Source: UBA1562 sp041653955 (GTDB taxonomy: Bacteria; Omnitrophota; Gorgyraeia; Gygaellales; Profunditerraquicolaceae). Taken from it: a DNA stretch of 64,000 nt. The DNA lies in NCBI GenBank assembly GCA_041653955.1, contig JBAZEH010000004.1:6802-70801 (forward strand). Direction: 5' to 3'. Below are positions 49,586 to 57,816 of the stretch, piece after piece (position 1 is the stretch's first letter; the number at the start of each line of letters is the position of its first letter). The translations under genes were made by a program, and so were the position numbers. The notes beneath the pieces were generated by a model. That model searched no databases. It saw only the letters and a program-made list of their open reading frames with translations, and had not been told where the DNA came from.

Positions 49586-50211
49586 ATTTAGCAGGCCTGT
49601 TAATATCCTTCCTGGCGTCTTTCATCCTCCTTATGATAGCTATGACAGTCCATGAATTCTCTCATGGCTGGGTAGCGAACAAACTCGGGGACCCTACCGC
49701 GAAATATTCCGGCAGGCTCACCCTTAACCCTCTTGCCCATATAGACCCGATGTGGACCTTTCTCCTGCCTCTTTTCCTTTTTATCAGCACGGGCGGCAGG
49801 TTTATATTCGGGGCGGCAAAACCTGTCCCCGTCAATTACCACGCCTTAAAGAACCCCAAAAGAGATATGATCCTTATAGGCGCAAGCGGTCCGTTGGCTA
49901 ATTTTATCCTGGCATTCTTGCTAAGTTTACCGCTAAGGGCAGTTCACCTCGCGCCTGTGGCAGCAATCATGATAGCAAACCTGATAGTCATAAATGTCGT
50001 GCTGGGGGTATTCAACCTTATACCTTTGCCTCCCCTTGACGGCTCCAGGATACTGATGGGCATATTGCCCGAGGGGCTGGCGCGCCAGTATGCCGCTATT
50101 GAACCTTACGGATTTATTATCCTTATCGCGTTCCTGTGGCTCGGTATTTTTGGCCGCCTGATCTGGCCCATAGTCAACCTTATAATCAGATTGATGGGGA
50201 TATCATTCTAA
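49582..50211 (+). CDS. Site-2 protease family (M50) membrane metalloprotease
   Basis: A 209-aa protein with about five hydrophobic segments. Zinc motif HEFSH near residue 25 followed by GWVANKLGDPTAKYSGRLTL, a GASGPLANFILAF loop and the third ligand in PLPPLDGSRIL. No PDZ domain, so it is of the short YwhC/Rip3-like kind. Natural substrate unknown. TTG start overlaps the SH3 gene. Confidence 0.88.
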   Translation: MNLAGLLISFLASFILLMIAMTVHEFSHGWVANKLGDPTAKYSGRLTLNPLAHIDPMWTFLLPLFLFISTGGRFIFGAAKPVPVNYHALKNPKRDMILIGASGPLANFILAFLLSLPLRAVHLAPVAAIMIANLIVINVVLGVFNLIPLPPLDGSRILMGILPEGLARQYAAIEPYGFIILIAFLWLGIFGRLIWPIVNLIIRLMGISF

Positions 50212-50215
50212 AAAT

Positions 50216-51301
50216 ATGCGCAGATTAAGAGTCAACCTGAAAAAACGCTCATACGATATCGTAATCGGCCCTGATATATTAAAGCGCCTGGGGAAAGAGG
50301 CGCGCGCGCTGAATCTGGGGCGCGACGCCTACGTGGTCACCAACGCTTTTATAAAGAATAAATACGGCGCTGCGCTGGATAAAGCCCTGAAGGGCGCCGG
50401 TTTTACCGTAAGATTCAGGAGCGTGCCTGACAGCGAGAAAAGCAAATCCATACAGGTCGCTTACACCCTGATAAATGATATAACATCATACGACAGTAAG
50501 AAGAGTATCTTTATCATTGCTTTAGGAGGGGGCGTGATCGGAGACCTGGCAGGATTTATCGCCTCCATTTACAAACGCGGGATCCCTTATATACAGGTCC
50601 CCACAACTCTCCTGGCGCAGGTAGATTCCGCGATAGGGGGTAAGACCGCGGTAGATTTAAACCGGGGGAAAAACCTCGTAGGGGCATTCTATCAGCCGCG
50701 CCTGGTATTAAGCGACGTAAAGACGCTTAAGACGCTGGATAAAAGACAGGTGAAAAGCGGCCTGGCAGAAATAATAAAATACGGGCTGATAAAAGACCCG
50801 GTTTTATTTACTTACCTTGAGAAACATTACCGCGATATCCTCGCGCTGAAACAGAAGGCATTGGAGTTTGTGATAACGCGCTCAAGCGGGATAAAGGCTG
50901 CAGTCGTAGAGCGGGATGAGCGCGAAACAAAGGGATTGCGCACTATCCTTAACTTCGGTCACACCATAGGCCACGCCATAGAGGCAGCCGGAAGATTCAA
51001 AAGATATAATCATGGGGAAGCAGTTGCGCTGGGGATACTTGTAGCTGCCCAGATAAGCAAAGAGCTTAAACTCACAGGCGAACCGGTGCTAAAAAGGATA
51101 AGAAAACTGACCGGCCTGGCCGGGTTACCCGTTAAAATAAAAAATATACCTGCTGCCGGGATTATAAAGGCGCACTACCGCGATAAAAAATTCATAGGCC
51201 CAGAAAACAGGTTTGTCCTCATTAAAGGTATCGGCAGGGTAAAGGTAGTTAAGAATATCCCGCTTGATATTATCAGGAAGGCGTTAAAGAAGCTCTATTA
51301 A
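50216..51301 (+). CDS. aroB: 3-dehydroquinate synthase
   Basis: A 361-aa NAD-dependent enzyme making 3-dehydroquinate from DAHP. GGGVIGDLAGFIASIYKRGI, PTTLLAQVDSAIGGKTAVDL, GLAEIIKYGLI and NFGHTIGHAIEAAGRFKRYN hold the NAD, zinc and substrate residues. The adjacent gspB is convergent with only 7 nt between the stops and no clear terminator. Confidence 0.96.
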   Translation: MRRLRVNLKKRSYDIVIGPDILKRLGKEARALNLGRDAYVVTNAFIKNKYGAALDKALKGAGFTVRFRSVPDSEKSKSIQVAYTLINDITSYDSKKSIFIIALGGGVIGDLAGFIASIYKRGIPYIQVPTTLLAQVDSAIGGKTAVDLNRGKNLVGAFYQPRLVLSDVKTLKTLDKRQVKSGLAEIIKYGLIKDPVLFTYLEKHYRDILALKQKALEFVITRSSGIKAAVVERDERETKGLRTILNFGHTIGHAIEAAGRFKRYNHGEAVALGILVAAQISKELKLTGEPVLKRIRKLTGLAGLPVKIKNIPAAGIIKAHYRDKKFIGPENRFVLIKGIGRVKVVKNIPLDIIRKALKKLY

Positions 51302-51308
51302 ATAGCGC

Positions 51309-51779
51309 CTACCTTGCGCTATTCAGAAGTTTTATACCCGCCCCGTCAAATTCCAGGTCCACTTCGTCTGCGGTTATCTTTAATACTGTCGCCCCGTCTA
51401 TATTGTCTCCGGGCTCTACCACGCGGTTATTTATCAGGGCGTAGCTTCCGTCGTCGGCATAAAATATCCCGTTCAGCACAAAAGACGGGGTAGGCTGCGG
51501 AGCTTCAGGGGGAGCGGGCACTGCCTCAACAGCAGGCGCGGGAGGAGGCGGGAGGGGCTGGGCAGGAGGAACAGCCTCAACAACAGGAGGCGCCTGCACC
51601 GGAGGTTTTGGCGCCAGCTGCCGATAAGAAAGATTCACTATAAAAAACACCGTTACCAAAACTAATATTAAAAGCAAATAGCTCCTGCGTTTGTTCCCGG
51701 GGCGCCTTTCTGTTTTTGCGGCCGTGTTCGCGCCTTGGGATAATTCCACTTTTTTTAACGCGTCATATATTATGCTCAT
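51309..51779 (-). CDS. gspB: GspB-like type II secretion assembly protein
   Basis: A 156-aa protein on the minus strand. MSIIYDALKKVELSQG resembles GspB/PulB N-termini, followed by one transmembrane helix (SYLLLILVLVTVFFIVNLSY), a Pro/Ala/Val-rich periplasmic linker (about residues 55-100) and a small C-terminal domain (FVLNGIFYADDGSYALINNR) as in GspB/GspC. With GspA it is thought to help the secretin cross the peptidoglycan. ATGA overlap with gspA. Confidence 0.82.
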   Translation of the reverse strand: MSIIYDALKKVELSQGANTAAKTERRPGNKRRSYLLLILVLVTVFFIVNLSYRQLAPKPPVQAPPVVEAVPPAQPLPPPPAPAVEAVPAPPEAPQPTPSFVLNGIFYADDGSYALINNRVVEPGDNIDGATVLKITADEVDLEFDGAGIKLLNSAR

Positions 51780-52600
51780 TGGGCATGATCCGCAGAATAA
51801 GTTCCCAGCTCTTTAAGGCACATATCTATGATGCTCCGGCCTATGGCTTTTTTCTCCGCCACAAACCCGGCAAGGAGCGCGCGGTCACAGATTATATTGA
51901 CAAGGCGGGGGACCCCCGATGAAAAATCAGATATCATCCTGACCGCGTCCTCATCAAAACTTACGCTGCTGCCGGCCCCTGCCACACGCAAGCGATGATT
52001 TATATATTCGCCGACCTCTTCGCGCATAAGGGGGGCAATATGGTACCTGACCATTATCCTTTGGCGTACCTGGCGCAGCTCATACAGGTTGAGCTTACTG
52101 TTTAATTCCGGCTGGCCCATTAATACTATCTGCATAAGCTTATCTTTTTCGGTCTCAAGGTTTGACAATAGGCGCACCTGCTCCAATGCCGCGGGCTTAA
52201 GGTTTTGCGCCTCATCTATTATCAGAACGACATTCCCTCCGGCCTTGGATTCACTTAAAAGAAAATTATTAAGCTCGCGGACGATAGATAACCTTGACTT
52301 GTTTTTTACCTTAAGGCCGAAGTCATTGGCTATCGCCTCCAGCAGTTCTATTTCGGAAAAATAAGGGTTAAGTATAAAGGCGGTCTTGATATCCCGCGGG
52401 AGTTGTTTCAGCAAGAAGCGGCATAAGGTGGTTTTTCCGGTGCCTATCTCTCCGGTAACGGCCACTATCCCTTTTCTCTGTGTTACGCCGTAAAAGAGGT
52501 GAGAGAGGGCTTCTTTGTGTTTTTTACTTAAGAAAAAGAAGGCGGGATCGGAAGTTACGTTGAATGGCCTTTCTTTGAGACCATAAAATTGGCAATACAT
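51776..52600 (-). CDS. gspA: GspA/ExeA-type AAA ATPase
   Basis: A 274-aa ATPase. MYCQFYGLKERPFNVTSDPA is the usual ExeA start; Walker A TGEIGTGKTTLCRFLL near residue 50, Walker B VVLIIDEAQNLKP, sensor-like MGQPELNSKL and an IRQRIMVRYHI-type lid (ELRQVRQRIMVRYHIAPL). It acts at the inner membrane with GspB in type II secretion or pilus assembly. Its own promoter lies 8 nt upstream of the ATG. Confidence 0.9.
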   Translation of the reverse strand: MYCQFYGLKERPFNVTSDPAFFFLSKKHKEALSHLFYGVTQRKGIVAVTGEIGTGKTTLCRFLLKQLPRDIKTAFILNPYFSEIELLEAIANDFGLKVKNKSRLSIVRELNNFLLSESKAGGNVVLIIDEAQNLKPAALEQVRLLSNLETEKDKLMQIVLMGQPELNSKLNLYELRQVRQRIMVRYHIAPLMREEVGEYINHRLRVAGAGSSVSFDEDAVRMISDFSSGVPRLVNIICDRALLAGFVAEKKAIGRSIIDMCLKELGTYSADHAQ

Positions 52601-52608
52601 GATATCTG

Positions 52609-52636
52609 ATTATAGCAAAAATATCCCTTTTGTAAA
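52609..52636 (-). promoter_or_regulatory. Extended -10 promoter of gspA, probably leaderless
   Basis: On the minus strand: TTTACA (52636-52631), 16-bp spacer, TGC-TATAAT (-10 at 52614-52609), then only 8 nt to ATG 52600. No ribosome-binding site is present between. Confidence 0.65.
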
Positions 52637-52640
52637 GTAT

Positions 52641-52669
52641 TTGACATAGGTGTAAATATATGCTATATT
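52641..52669 (+). promoter_or_regulatory. Extended -10 promoter of the zinc-finger/PilZ operon
   Basis: TTGACA (52641-52646), 17-bp spacer, TGC-TATATT (-10 at 52664-52669). It is back-to-back with the gspA promoter; the two -35 boxes are 4 bp apart. Transcription would start about 50 nt before ATG 52728, which has AAAGGGAGAAGG upstream. Confidence 0.7.
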
Positions 52670-52727
52670 TTCAGATTAGAATCAGCGATAAACCGATAAA
52701 AAACATAATATAAAGGGAGAAGGATCA

Positions 52728-52895
52728 ATGGCAGACGAAGCGGCAAAACCGGCAGAAGAGAAGCAGACTAATTGCCTGGCTTGCAATAAACCTATCAGAA
52801 AACTGCAAAGGTATTACCGTAACGGTAAATTCTATTGCAATAAAAGATGCTGGCGCAAGGCAACCCAGAAACCAAAGGAAGAAGAAAAGGCATGA
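52728..52895 (+). CDS. Small zinc-finger-like protein, unknown function
   Basis: A 55-aa protein: an acidic N-terminus (MADEAAKPAEEKQTN), then CLACNKPIRKLQRYYRNGKF and YCNKRCWRKATQK. The Cx2C and Cx3C pairs about 20 residues apart suggest a treble-clef or MYM-like zinc site. A good promoter and ribosome-binding site precede it, and its stop overlaps the PilZ start (ATGA). No family could be named. Confidence 0.75.
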   Translation: MADEAAKPAEEKQTNCLACNKPIRKLQRYYRNGKFYCNKRCWRKATQKPKEEEKA

Positions 52896-53254
52896 AAGGC
52901 AAAGGCTCGGAAAGAAGGCAATATCCCAGGATAGAGCAAAACCTCCCTATAAAAATAGCGGCTGACGGATATGATTTTATTACAAGCACCCGTAACGTAA
53001 GCTGCGTGGGGGCGTATTGCCACCTGGATAAATATATACCGCCCTTCACCAAGATATCCGTTAAATTAAACCTTCCAGTAATGGCAGAAGGTAAAATGCA
53101 AAATATAGAAGTGGATTGTAACGGCGTTGTTGTCCGCAGCGAAGACCAGAAGGACGGGGGCTTCAATATCGCCGTTTTCTTCAACCATATAACCGACAAC
53201 CAGCGCAAGAAGATATCCCAATACGTCAGTCAATTCTTACCTAAAAGCTCCTAA
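52892..53254 (+). CDS. PilZ-domain protein
   Basis: A 120-aa PilZ protein from ATG 52892 (MKGKGSERRQYPRIEQNLPI). The c-di-GMP motif RRQYPR, an RxxxR, is at the N-terminus and the second motif appears as STRNVSCVGAYCHL (D/NxSxxG form). Likely a c-di-GMP receptor. An upstream in-frame ATG lies inside the zinc-finger gene and is less likely. Confidence 0.85.
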   Translation: MKGKGSERRQYPRIEQNLPIKIAADGYDFITSTRNVSCVGAYCHLDKYIPPFTKISVKLNLPVMAEGKMQNIEVDCNGVVVRSEDQKDGGFNIAVFFNHITDNQRKKISQYVSQFLPKSS

Positions 53255-53269
53255 ACCCCCTGCAAGGCT

Positions 53270-53797
53270 GTGGGAAAGATAAGAGACTCTCATCCCGCTA
53301 AACTTATCATCGGTTTAATCTTCCGTAACGAACAGGTATTCAATAAGGCAAAAACCCTTCTGGAGAAACAGTTCGGCAAGGCGGACTTCATAAGCCCGGC
53401 GTTCCCGTTTACCCATACCGACTACTACAAGGCTGAATTCGGAAGCGATCTTAAGAGAAGGTTCCTTAGCTTTAAAAAACTGATAGGCCCCCACCAGCTT
53501 CCCCGTATAAAATTAAAGGCGAATTCCATAGAAAAGAAACTCTCAAAAGGAGGGAGGCGCCTTATCAATATTGACCCGGGATACCTTGATATGGCAAAAC
53601 TCATACTTGCCTCTACCAAAGACTACTGCCACCGTATATACCTGGATAAAGGCATATACGCCGAGACAACACTTATTTATCGCGATAAAAGTTTTATTCC
53701 CTGCGAGTGGACATACCTTGATTACAGTTCCCCCGGCTATATTGGGATATTCAACAGTATAAGGGAGATATATGCCTGCCAGACCGGTATTAAGTAA
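53270..53797 (+). CDS. DUF4416 family protein
   Basis: A 175-aa soluble protein: PAKLIIGLIFRNEQVFNKAK, then FPFTHTDYYKAEFGSDLKRR, LINIDPGYLDMAKLILASTK and ECWTYLDY-like PCEWTYLDYSSPGY. This is the DUF4416 family, of unknown function. GTG start at 53270. Overlaps the next gene by 26 nt. Confidence 0.85.
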   Translation: MGKIRDSHPAKLIIGLIFRNEQVFNKAKTLLEKQFGKADFISPAFPFTHTDYYKAEFGSDLKRRFLSFKKLIGPHQLPRIKLKANSIEKKLSKGGRRLINIDPGYLDMAKLILASTKDYCHRIYLDKGIYAETTLIYRDKSFIPCEWTYLDYSSPGYIGIFNSIREIYACQTGIK

Positions 53798-54527
53798 GAT
53801 TATTTTATCGTTATCCCTGGTTTTTCTCTTGAGCGGATGCGTCACTATCTATAACCCCGCGACCCAGAAAACAGAGACCCTGCTGATAAATACCGAAAGC
53901 GAGGTTGCCTTGGGCCGCGATATGGATAAGGAGATATCCCGCAAGCTGAAGATAATGAGCGACCCCCAAAGGCAGGCGAGGCTGGATAATATCTCTGCCA
54001 GGATAGCTGCTGCTTCCGACAGGCAGGACCTCACCTACCATTTTAAAGTGATTGATGATAAGGAGTTTAACGCCTTCGCGGCTCCGGGAGGGTTCATCTA
54101 CGTGAATAAAGGGCTTATGGATTCCGCTACCGACGATGAACTCGCCTGCGTCCTCGCCCACGAAGTAGGGCATGTAGCGGCGCGCCACAGCGTAAAACAG
54201 ATGCAGGCAGGCCTGGGATATCAACTTATTATGGCTATTGTCCTTGGGGTAAGCGGGCAGGAAACGATCGTCCGGGCAACGAATATCATTTACAACCTCG
54301 GAAGCCTGGGTTACAGCCGCGAGGATGAGTTGTTCGCGGATAAACTGGCGGTAAGGTACGCCAAAAGGGCGGGCTTTAACCCTTACGGGATGGTCACTTT
54401 CTTCAAGAAGATGCAGGTGGAAGCGAAGAAAAAGGGAGGGGTATTAAATATTGAGATATTCAGCTCCCATCCCGATATGGCCAAAAGGATAGAATATACA
54501 AAAAAAGAGATCGCCTCTAACCATTAA
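53772..54527 (+). CDS. M48 family metallopeptidase lipoprotein
   Basis: A 251-aa lipoprotein: signal sequence with lipobox VFLLSGCVTI, then NAFAAPGGFIYVNKGLMDSA, the zinc motif LAHEVGHVAARHSVKQM and the third ligand in SREDELFADKLAVRYAKRAG. Resembles LoiP/BepA/YcaL periplasmic proteases that maintain the outer membrane. No TPR domain is present. Confidence 0.92.
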   Translation: MPARPVLSKIILSLSLVFLLSGCVTIYNPATQKTETLLINTESEVALGRDMDKEISRKLKIMSDPQRQARLDNISARIAAASDRQDLTYHFKVIDDKEFNAFAAPGGFIYVNKGLMDSATDDELACVLAHEVGHVAARHSVKQMQAGLGYQLIMAIVLGVSGQETIVRATNIIYNLGSLGYSREDELFADKLAVRYAKRAGFNPYGMVTFFKKMQVEAKKKGGVLNIEIFSSHPDMAKRIEYTKKEIASNH

Positions 54528-54530
54528 TAT

Positions 54531-55484
54531 ATGTATCCTGCGTATTTAGAATCATATAATAACGGCAAACTCGCCCGCCTCGTAGAAGAGGCATACGGGC
54601 TCCTTGAGTCCTGCCGTATATGCCCGCGCCTTTGTAAAGTGAACCGCCTGAAAGACGAAAAAGGTTTCTGTAAAACAGGCCAAAGGATAAGGGTGTGCAG
54701 TTTTATGGCCCACCATGGAGAAGAGCCCCCGATATCGGGAGAGCGCGGTTCAGGGGCTGTATTTTTCTCGGGGTGCAATATGGCATGCTCCTATTGCCAG
54801 AATTTTGAATTCAGCCAGTCAGGGGAAGGAAAGGAAGTTGAGCCCAAGGTACTGGCAGGTTTTATGCTGCAACTGCAGAATAATGGGTGCCACAATATAA
54901 ACCTGGTCACCCCTACCCATATTATGCCGCAAATATTAAAAGCCCTTGCTATTGCTATACCCGGGGGCCTTAATATACCGCTCGTCTATAATACCGGAGG
55001 ATATGAGCTCCCCGAGATGATCAGGCTGCTGGAGGGTATAGTGGATATATACCTTCCTGATATGCGCTACGCGGGCAATCAGGAGGCGCTTAAATATTCT
55101 TGCGCTCCCGATTACCCTAAATACAACCAGGAAGCGTTAAAGGAGATGCACAGGCAGGTAGGAACAGCCAGAATCGGCGCTAACGGGATCATAAAAAGAG
55201 GCCTGGTCATAAGGCATCTGGTCCTGCCGGAAAATATATCCGGCACCACTAAAATAATGAAATTCATAGCAGAGGAGCTCTCAAAAGATACATATATAAG
55301 CCTTATGAGCCAATATTCCCCGTATTATAAGGCAAAGGCGCTTGAGGGGCTCGCCCGCCGCGTTACAGCCAAGGAATATGAGAGCGCGAAGAATGCAATG
55401 GAGAAATACGGGCTGCACAATGGGTGGACGCAGGAAGACGGAGGGTTAGAGCGGTTCGCGGGCACCAATATAAAACCGATATGA
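54531..55484 (+). CDS. PflX-like radical SAM protein (COG1313)
   Basis: A 317-aa radical SAM protein. An N-terminal cysteine set (CRICPRLCKVNR, GFCKTG) precedes the cluster motif FFSGCNMACSYCQNFEFSQ (Cx3Cx2C), then NLVTPTHIMPQIL and VDIYLPDMRYAG. This is the uncharacterised PflX/COG1313 group; no glycyl-radical enzyme is nearby. No clear ribosome-binding site upstream. Confidence 0.85.
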   Translation: MYPAYLESYNNGKLARLVEEAYGLLESCRICPRLCKVNRLKDEKGFCKTGQRIRVCSFMAHHGEEPPISGERGSGAVFFSGCNMACSYCQNFEFSQSGEGKEVEPKVLAGFMLQLQNNGCHNINLVTPTHIMPQILKALAIAIPGGLNIPLVYNTGGYELPEMIRLLEGIVDIYLPDMRYAGNQEALKYSCAPDYPKYNQEALKEMHRQVGTARIGANGIIKRGLVIRHLVLPENISGTTKIMKFIAEELSKDTYISLMSQYSPYYKAKALEGLARRVTAKEYESAKNAMEKYGLHNGWTQEDGGLERFAGTNIKPI

Positions 55485-55927
55485 TAAAACGGTTCCTAAA
55501 GATCATCTACGAGAAACTCTTTAAGATAAATGATACCCCGCAAAGGATAGCGCTCGGATTAGGCGTAGGGGTTTTTATGGGGCTTATCCCGGGGACAGGC
55601 CCGATAGCCTCGGTATTTGTGGCCGCTGCCTTGCGCGTAAACCGCGCTGCCGCGCTCTTAGGAAGCCTCCTTACCAATACCTGGGTAAGTGTCCTTACAT
55701 TCTTCTTGTCAATCAAGATAGGTTCGGCTATAATGAAAGTAGACTGGCAGCAGGCGCAAGAGGCCTGGTTTGAGTTCCTTAAGGGTTTCCGTTTTGCGGC
55801 GCTCTTTAAAACAACTACCCTGAATGTGCTCCTGCCGGTGATAGCAGGTTACGCGGTAGTCGGCTTTTTTCTCGCGGCAATAACATATTTGGCCGCCCTG
55901 GCCGCGATAAAACTATTTAAAAAATGA
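55481..55927 (+). CDS. DUF2062 membrane protein
   Basis: A 148-aa protein from ATG 55481, overlapping the radical SAM stop (ATGA). It has TPQRIALGLGVGVFMGLIPG, then RAAALLGSLLTNTWVSVLTF, and three or four hydrophobic segments. DUF2062 proteins are of unknown function. Overlaps the NIL-domain gene by four bases. Confidence 0.85.
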   Translation: MIKRFLKIIYEKLFKINDTPQRIALGLGVGVFMGLIPGTGPIASVFVAAALRVNRAAALLGSLLTNTWVSVLTFFLSIKIGSAIMKVDWQQAQEAWFEFLKGFRFAALFKTTTLNVLLPVIAGYAVVGFFLAAITYLAALAAIKLFKK

Positions 55928-56154
55928 AAATAAGGGCTGAATTGACATTTCCCGCGGGGCTGAAAGATAAGCCTATAATCTGCGATATCTGCAAGAAGTT
56001 TGATATCGTAATGAATATAGTGGAGGCTTCATTTTCCACTGAAACAGGATGGTCGATACTGGTTCTGGGGGGCGCCGAACAGGAAATAGAGAAGGTGCTC
56101 AAATATCTCAAAGATACCGGAGTTATAATCGGCGAAACCCTGAATATCGCCTGA
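55924..56154 (+). CDS. NIL-domain protein
   Basis: A 76-aa ferredoxin-like NIL domain (PAGLKDKPIICDICKKFDIV, then GWSILVLGGAEQEIEKVLKY). Such domains occur as regulatory ends of methionine ABC-transporter ATPases and on some ferredoxins; here it stands alone. Possibly an amino-acid sensor. It carries two cysteines in CDIC. Confidence 0.8.
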   Translation: MKIRAELTFPAGLKDKPIICDICKKFDIVMNIVEASFSTETGWSILVLGGAEQEIEKVLKYLKDTGVIIGETLNIA

Positions 56155-56170
56155 AATAATCACTTTATTT

Positions 56171-56926
56171 ATGCCTAAAAACAAGACATTGCAGTTGACG
56201 CTCTTTTTGCCTTTACTCATAGCAATATTCGCTTCTTTGTTCTTTTTGAGGGCGTGTATAAACTCCTACTTGGACACTAATAAAAGCAAGGCAAAGAAAG
56301 ATTCCTCTCCTTATGCCGGAGAGAAAATAAGATACGACGTAAAGATGGGGATGTTATCCCTGGGAAGGGCGGAATCCATCAACCTGCCGGGTGAAAAACT
56401 GGACGGAAAGCAGGTAAACGTTATGACTATGGATACCAAACTGACTAACTTTACGGACAACGAGAAGATATACAGCGACCCCCAAACCCTCCTCCCCATA
56501 AGGGTAGAGCGGGATATCCTCAATTTCATGAACCGCGAGAGGATAATCGAGGATTACGACCAGGAGAATTTTACCGTCACCATCATTAAGCATAAAGGCG
56601 CCAAAGAGCAAAAATTTGTCATAAAAAAAGACAGCACTATCCATAACGCCGTGCTCCTGCCTTACTATGTGCGGCGCATACCCAAGCTGGATGTGGGCAG
56701 GGTGATCGTGGCTAATCTGCCTACCCGCCGGATAGAGGTGAGGTTAGATTCCATAGAAGATATAACGGTCCCTGCCGGGACCTTTAAGGCTTATCATTTT
56801 ACCAGTTCCCCGAGGCAGATAGAGATATGGATAAGCGCCGATGAACGCAGGATACCCCTTAAGATACAGGGAGGAGGGCCGTTCAGGTATTATCTTGTAA
56901 TGAACTCTTACACACCCCCCTCTTAA
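56171..56926 (+). CDS. DUF3108 family exported protein
   Basis: A 251-aa protein with an N-terminal hydrophobic segment (LTLFLPLLIAIFASLFFLRA), then a beta-rich domain: AGEKIRYDVKMGMLSLGRAE, RRIEVRLDSIEDITVPAGTF and IWISADERRIPLKIQGGG, the DUF3108 pattern. Function unknown, probably periplasmic. No clear ribosome-binding site. Confidence 0.82.
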   Translation: MPKNKTLQLTLFLPLLIAIFASLFFLRACINSYLDTNKSKAKKDSSPYAGEKIRYDVKMGMLSLGRAESINLPGEKLDGKQVNVMTMDTKLTNFTDNEKIYSDPQTLLPIRVERDILNFMNRERIIEDYDQENFTVTIIKHKGAKEQKFVIKKDSTIHNAVLLPYYVRRIPKLDVGRVIVANLPTRRIEVRLDSIEDITVPAGTFKAYHFTSSPRQIEIWISADERRIPLKIQGGGPFRYYLVMNSYTPPS

Positions 56927-56936
56927 GCATATAAAA

Positions 56937-57362
56937 ATGTTATCCGGTATAAGTAAATTAAAAGAGGCGCAGTTAGCGGTAAAAATGAAGCGCCTCGGCA
57001 TCCGCGAAAATGACATAGAAGAGAAATTCATCCGTTCAGGCGGCAAAGGGGGCCAGAACGTTAATAAGGTAGCGACCTGCGTTTATCTAAGGCATATCCC
57101 TACCGGTATAGAAGTCAAGTGCCAGAGGGAGCGCTACCAGGGGATGAACAGGTTCCTTGCCAGGAGGATACTCGCCGGTAAAGTAGAAACGCTGTTACTG
57201 GGCAAATTATCGGAAGAGAAAAAAAGAATAGCAAAGATAAGAAAACAAAAACAAAGGCGCTCTAAGCGGGCAAAGGAAAAGATCCTGCGCTTTAAAAGAG
57301 AGCGTTCCGAAAAGAAAAAATTACGCTCATCAATAAACAGGGACAGCGCCTACTTATTATAA
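56937..57362 (+). CDS. Peptide-chain-release-factor-like protein (RF-1 domain)
   Basis: A 141-aa RF domain III protein: FIRSGGKGGQNVNKVATCVY contains the catalytic GGQ (about residues 40-42), followed by HIPTGIEVKCQRERYQGMNR. It lacks the stop-codon recognition domain. The C-terminus is strongly basic (KIRKQKQRRSKRAKEKILRF), resembling the tail that ArfB inserts into the mRNA channel. Likely rescues stalled ribosomes. Confidence 0.88.
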   Translation: MLSGISKLKEAQLAVKMKRLGIRENDIEEKFIRSGGKGGQNVNKVATCVYLRHIPTGIEVKCQRERYQGMNRFLARRILAGKVETLLLGKLSEEKKRIAKIRKQKQRRSKRAKEKILRFKRERSEKKKLRSSINRDSAYLL

Positions 57363-57398
57363 ATAAACCGGGACCAGGGGTACAAAAAGGAGGAATGG

Positions 57399-57752
57399 AT
57401 GAGGAAGTTGTCGGCAGCACTGTTGGTAGCGGTCTTCTTATTTTCAGCAGTTTCTTTATTATGCGCGCAGGAGAAGACGCCGGATGAGATAGTCGCTATA
57501 GCGGTTGAAGCGGTAAAAGGGCAGGGAGTAGAAGTTGAAGACGCCAAGATAATCTATGATGAGGGCGGCCAGCTCTGGAGCAGGGAAGTAGGGTATATGA
57601 TAGAAGAGGATGCCTCCCCTAACCACGGGATCCTAAAGAGGGGTTTCCTGAAGAATTACAGGATAGTAATGTTTGATCTTGAAGAGCCGGCTACTGATAT
57701 ATGGGTATTCATTGATAAGGATACCGGAGACGTGCTTGAGATCTCCAGGTAA
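57399..57752 (+). CDS. Secreted protein of unknown function
   Basis: A 117-aa protein with a signal peptide (LSAALLVAVFLFSAVSLLCA) and a small soluble domain (EKTPDEIVAIAVEAVKGQGV, ending ATDIWVFIDKDTGDVLEISR). The ending resembles PepSY-like beta strands but I do not assign a family. A strong AAGGAGG site and a terminator 12 nt downstream bound it as its own small unit. Confidence 0.75.
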   Translation: MRKLSAALLVAVFLFSAVSLLCAQEKTPDEIVAIAVEAVKGQGVEVEDAKIIYDEGGQLWSREVGYMIEEDASPNHGILKRGFLKNYRIVMFDLEEPATDIWVFIDKDTGDVLEISR

Positions 57753-57763
57753 GCGAGAAAGAG

Positions 57764-57799
57764 TTAAAAGGGCCGGGTTCATTTATCCGGCCCTTTTAA
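57764..57799 (+). terminator. Intrinsic terminator
   Basis: A perfect 13-bp stem TTAAAAGGGCCGG / CCGGCCCTTTTAA with a 10-nt loop; the 3' arm ends in TTTT. Its near symmetry would let it work on both strands. Confidence 0.85.
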
Positions 57800-57816
57800 A
57801 ATAAAAAAGGTTACTT

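Noticed and set aside
54531..55484. Radical SAM gene as the partner of the MEMO protein at 32405 (AmmeMemoRadiSam set)
   Set aside because: It belongs to the PflX/COG1313 group, lies 22 kb away, and no AMMECR1 gene is present.
56150..56170. Leaderless promoter for the DUF3108 gene
   Set aside because: AATAAT lies 10 nt from the ATG but no -35 box is visible.
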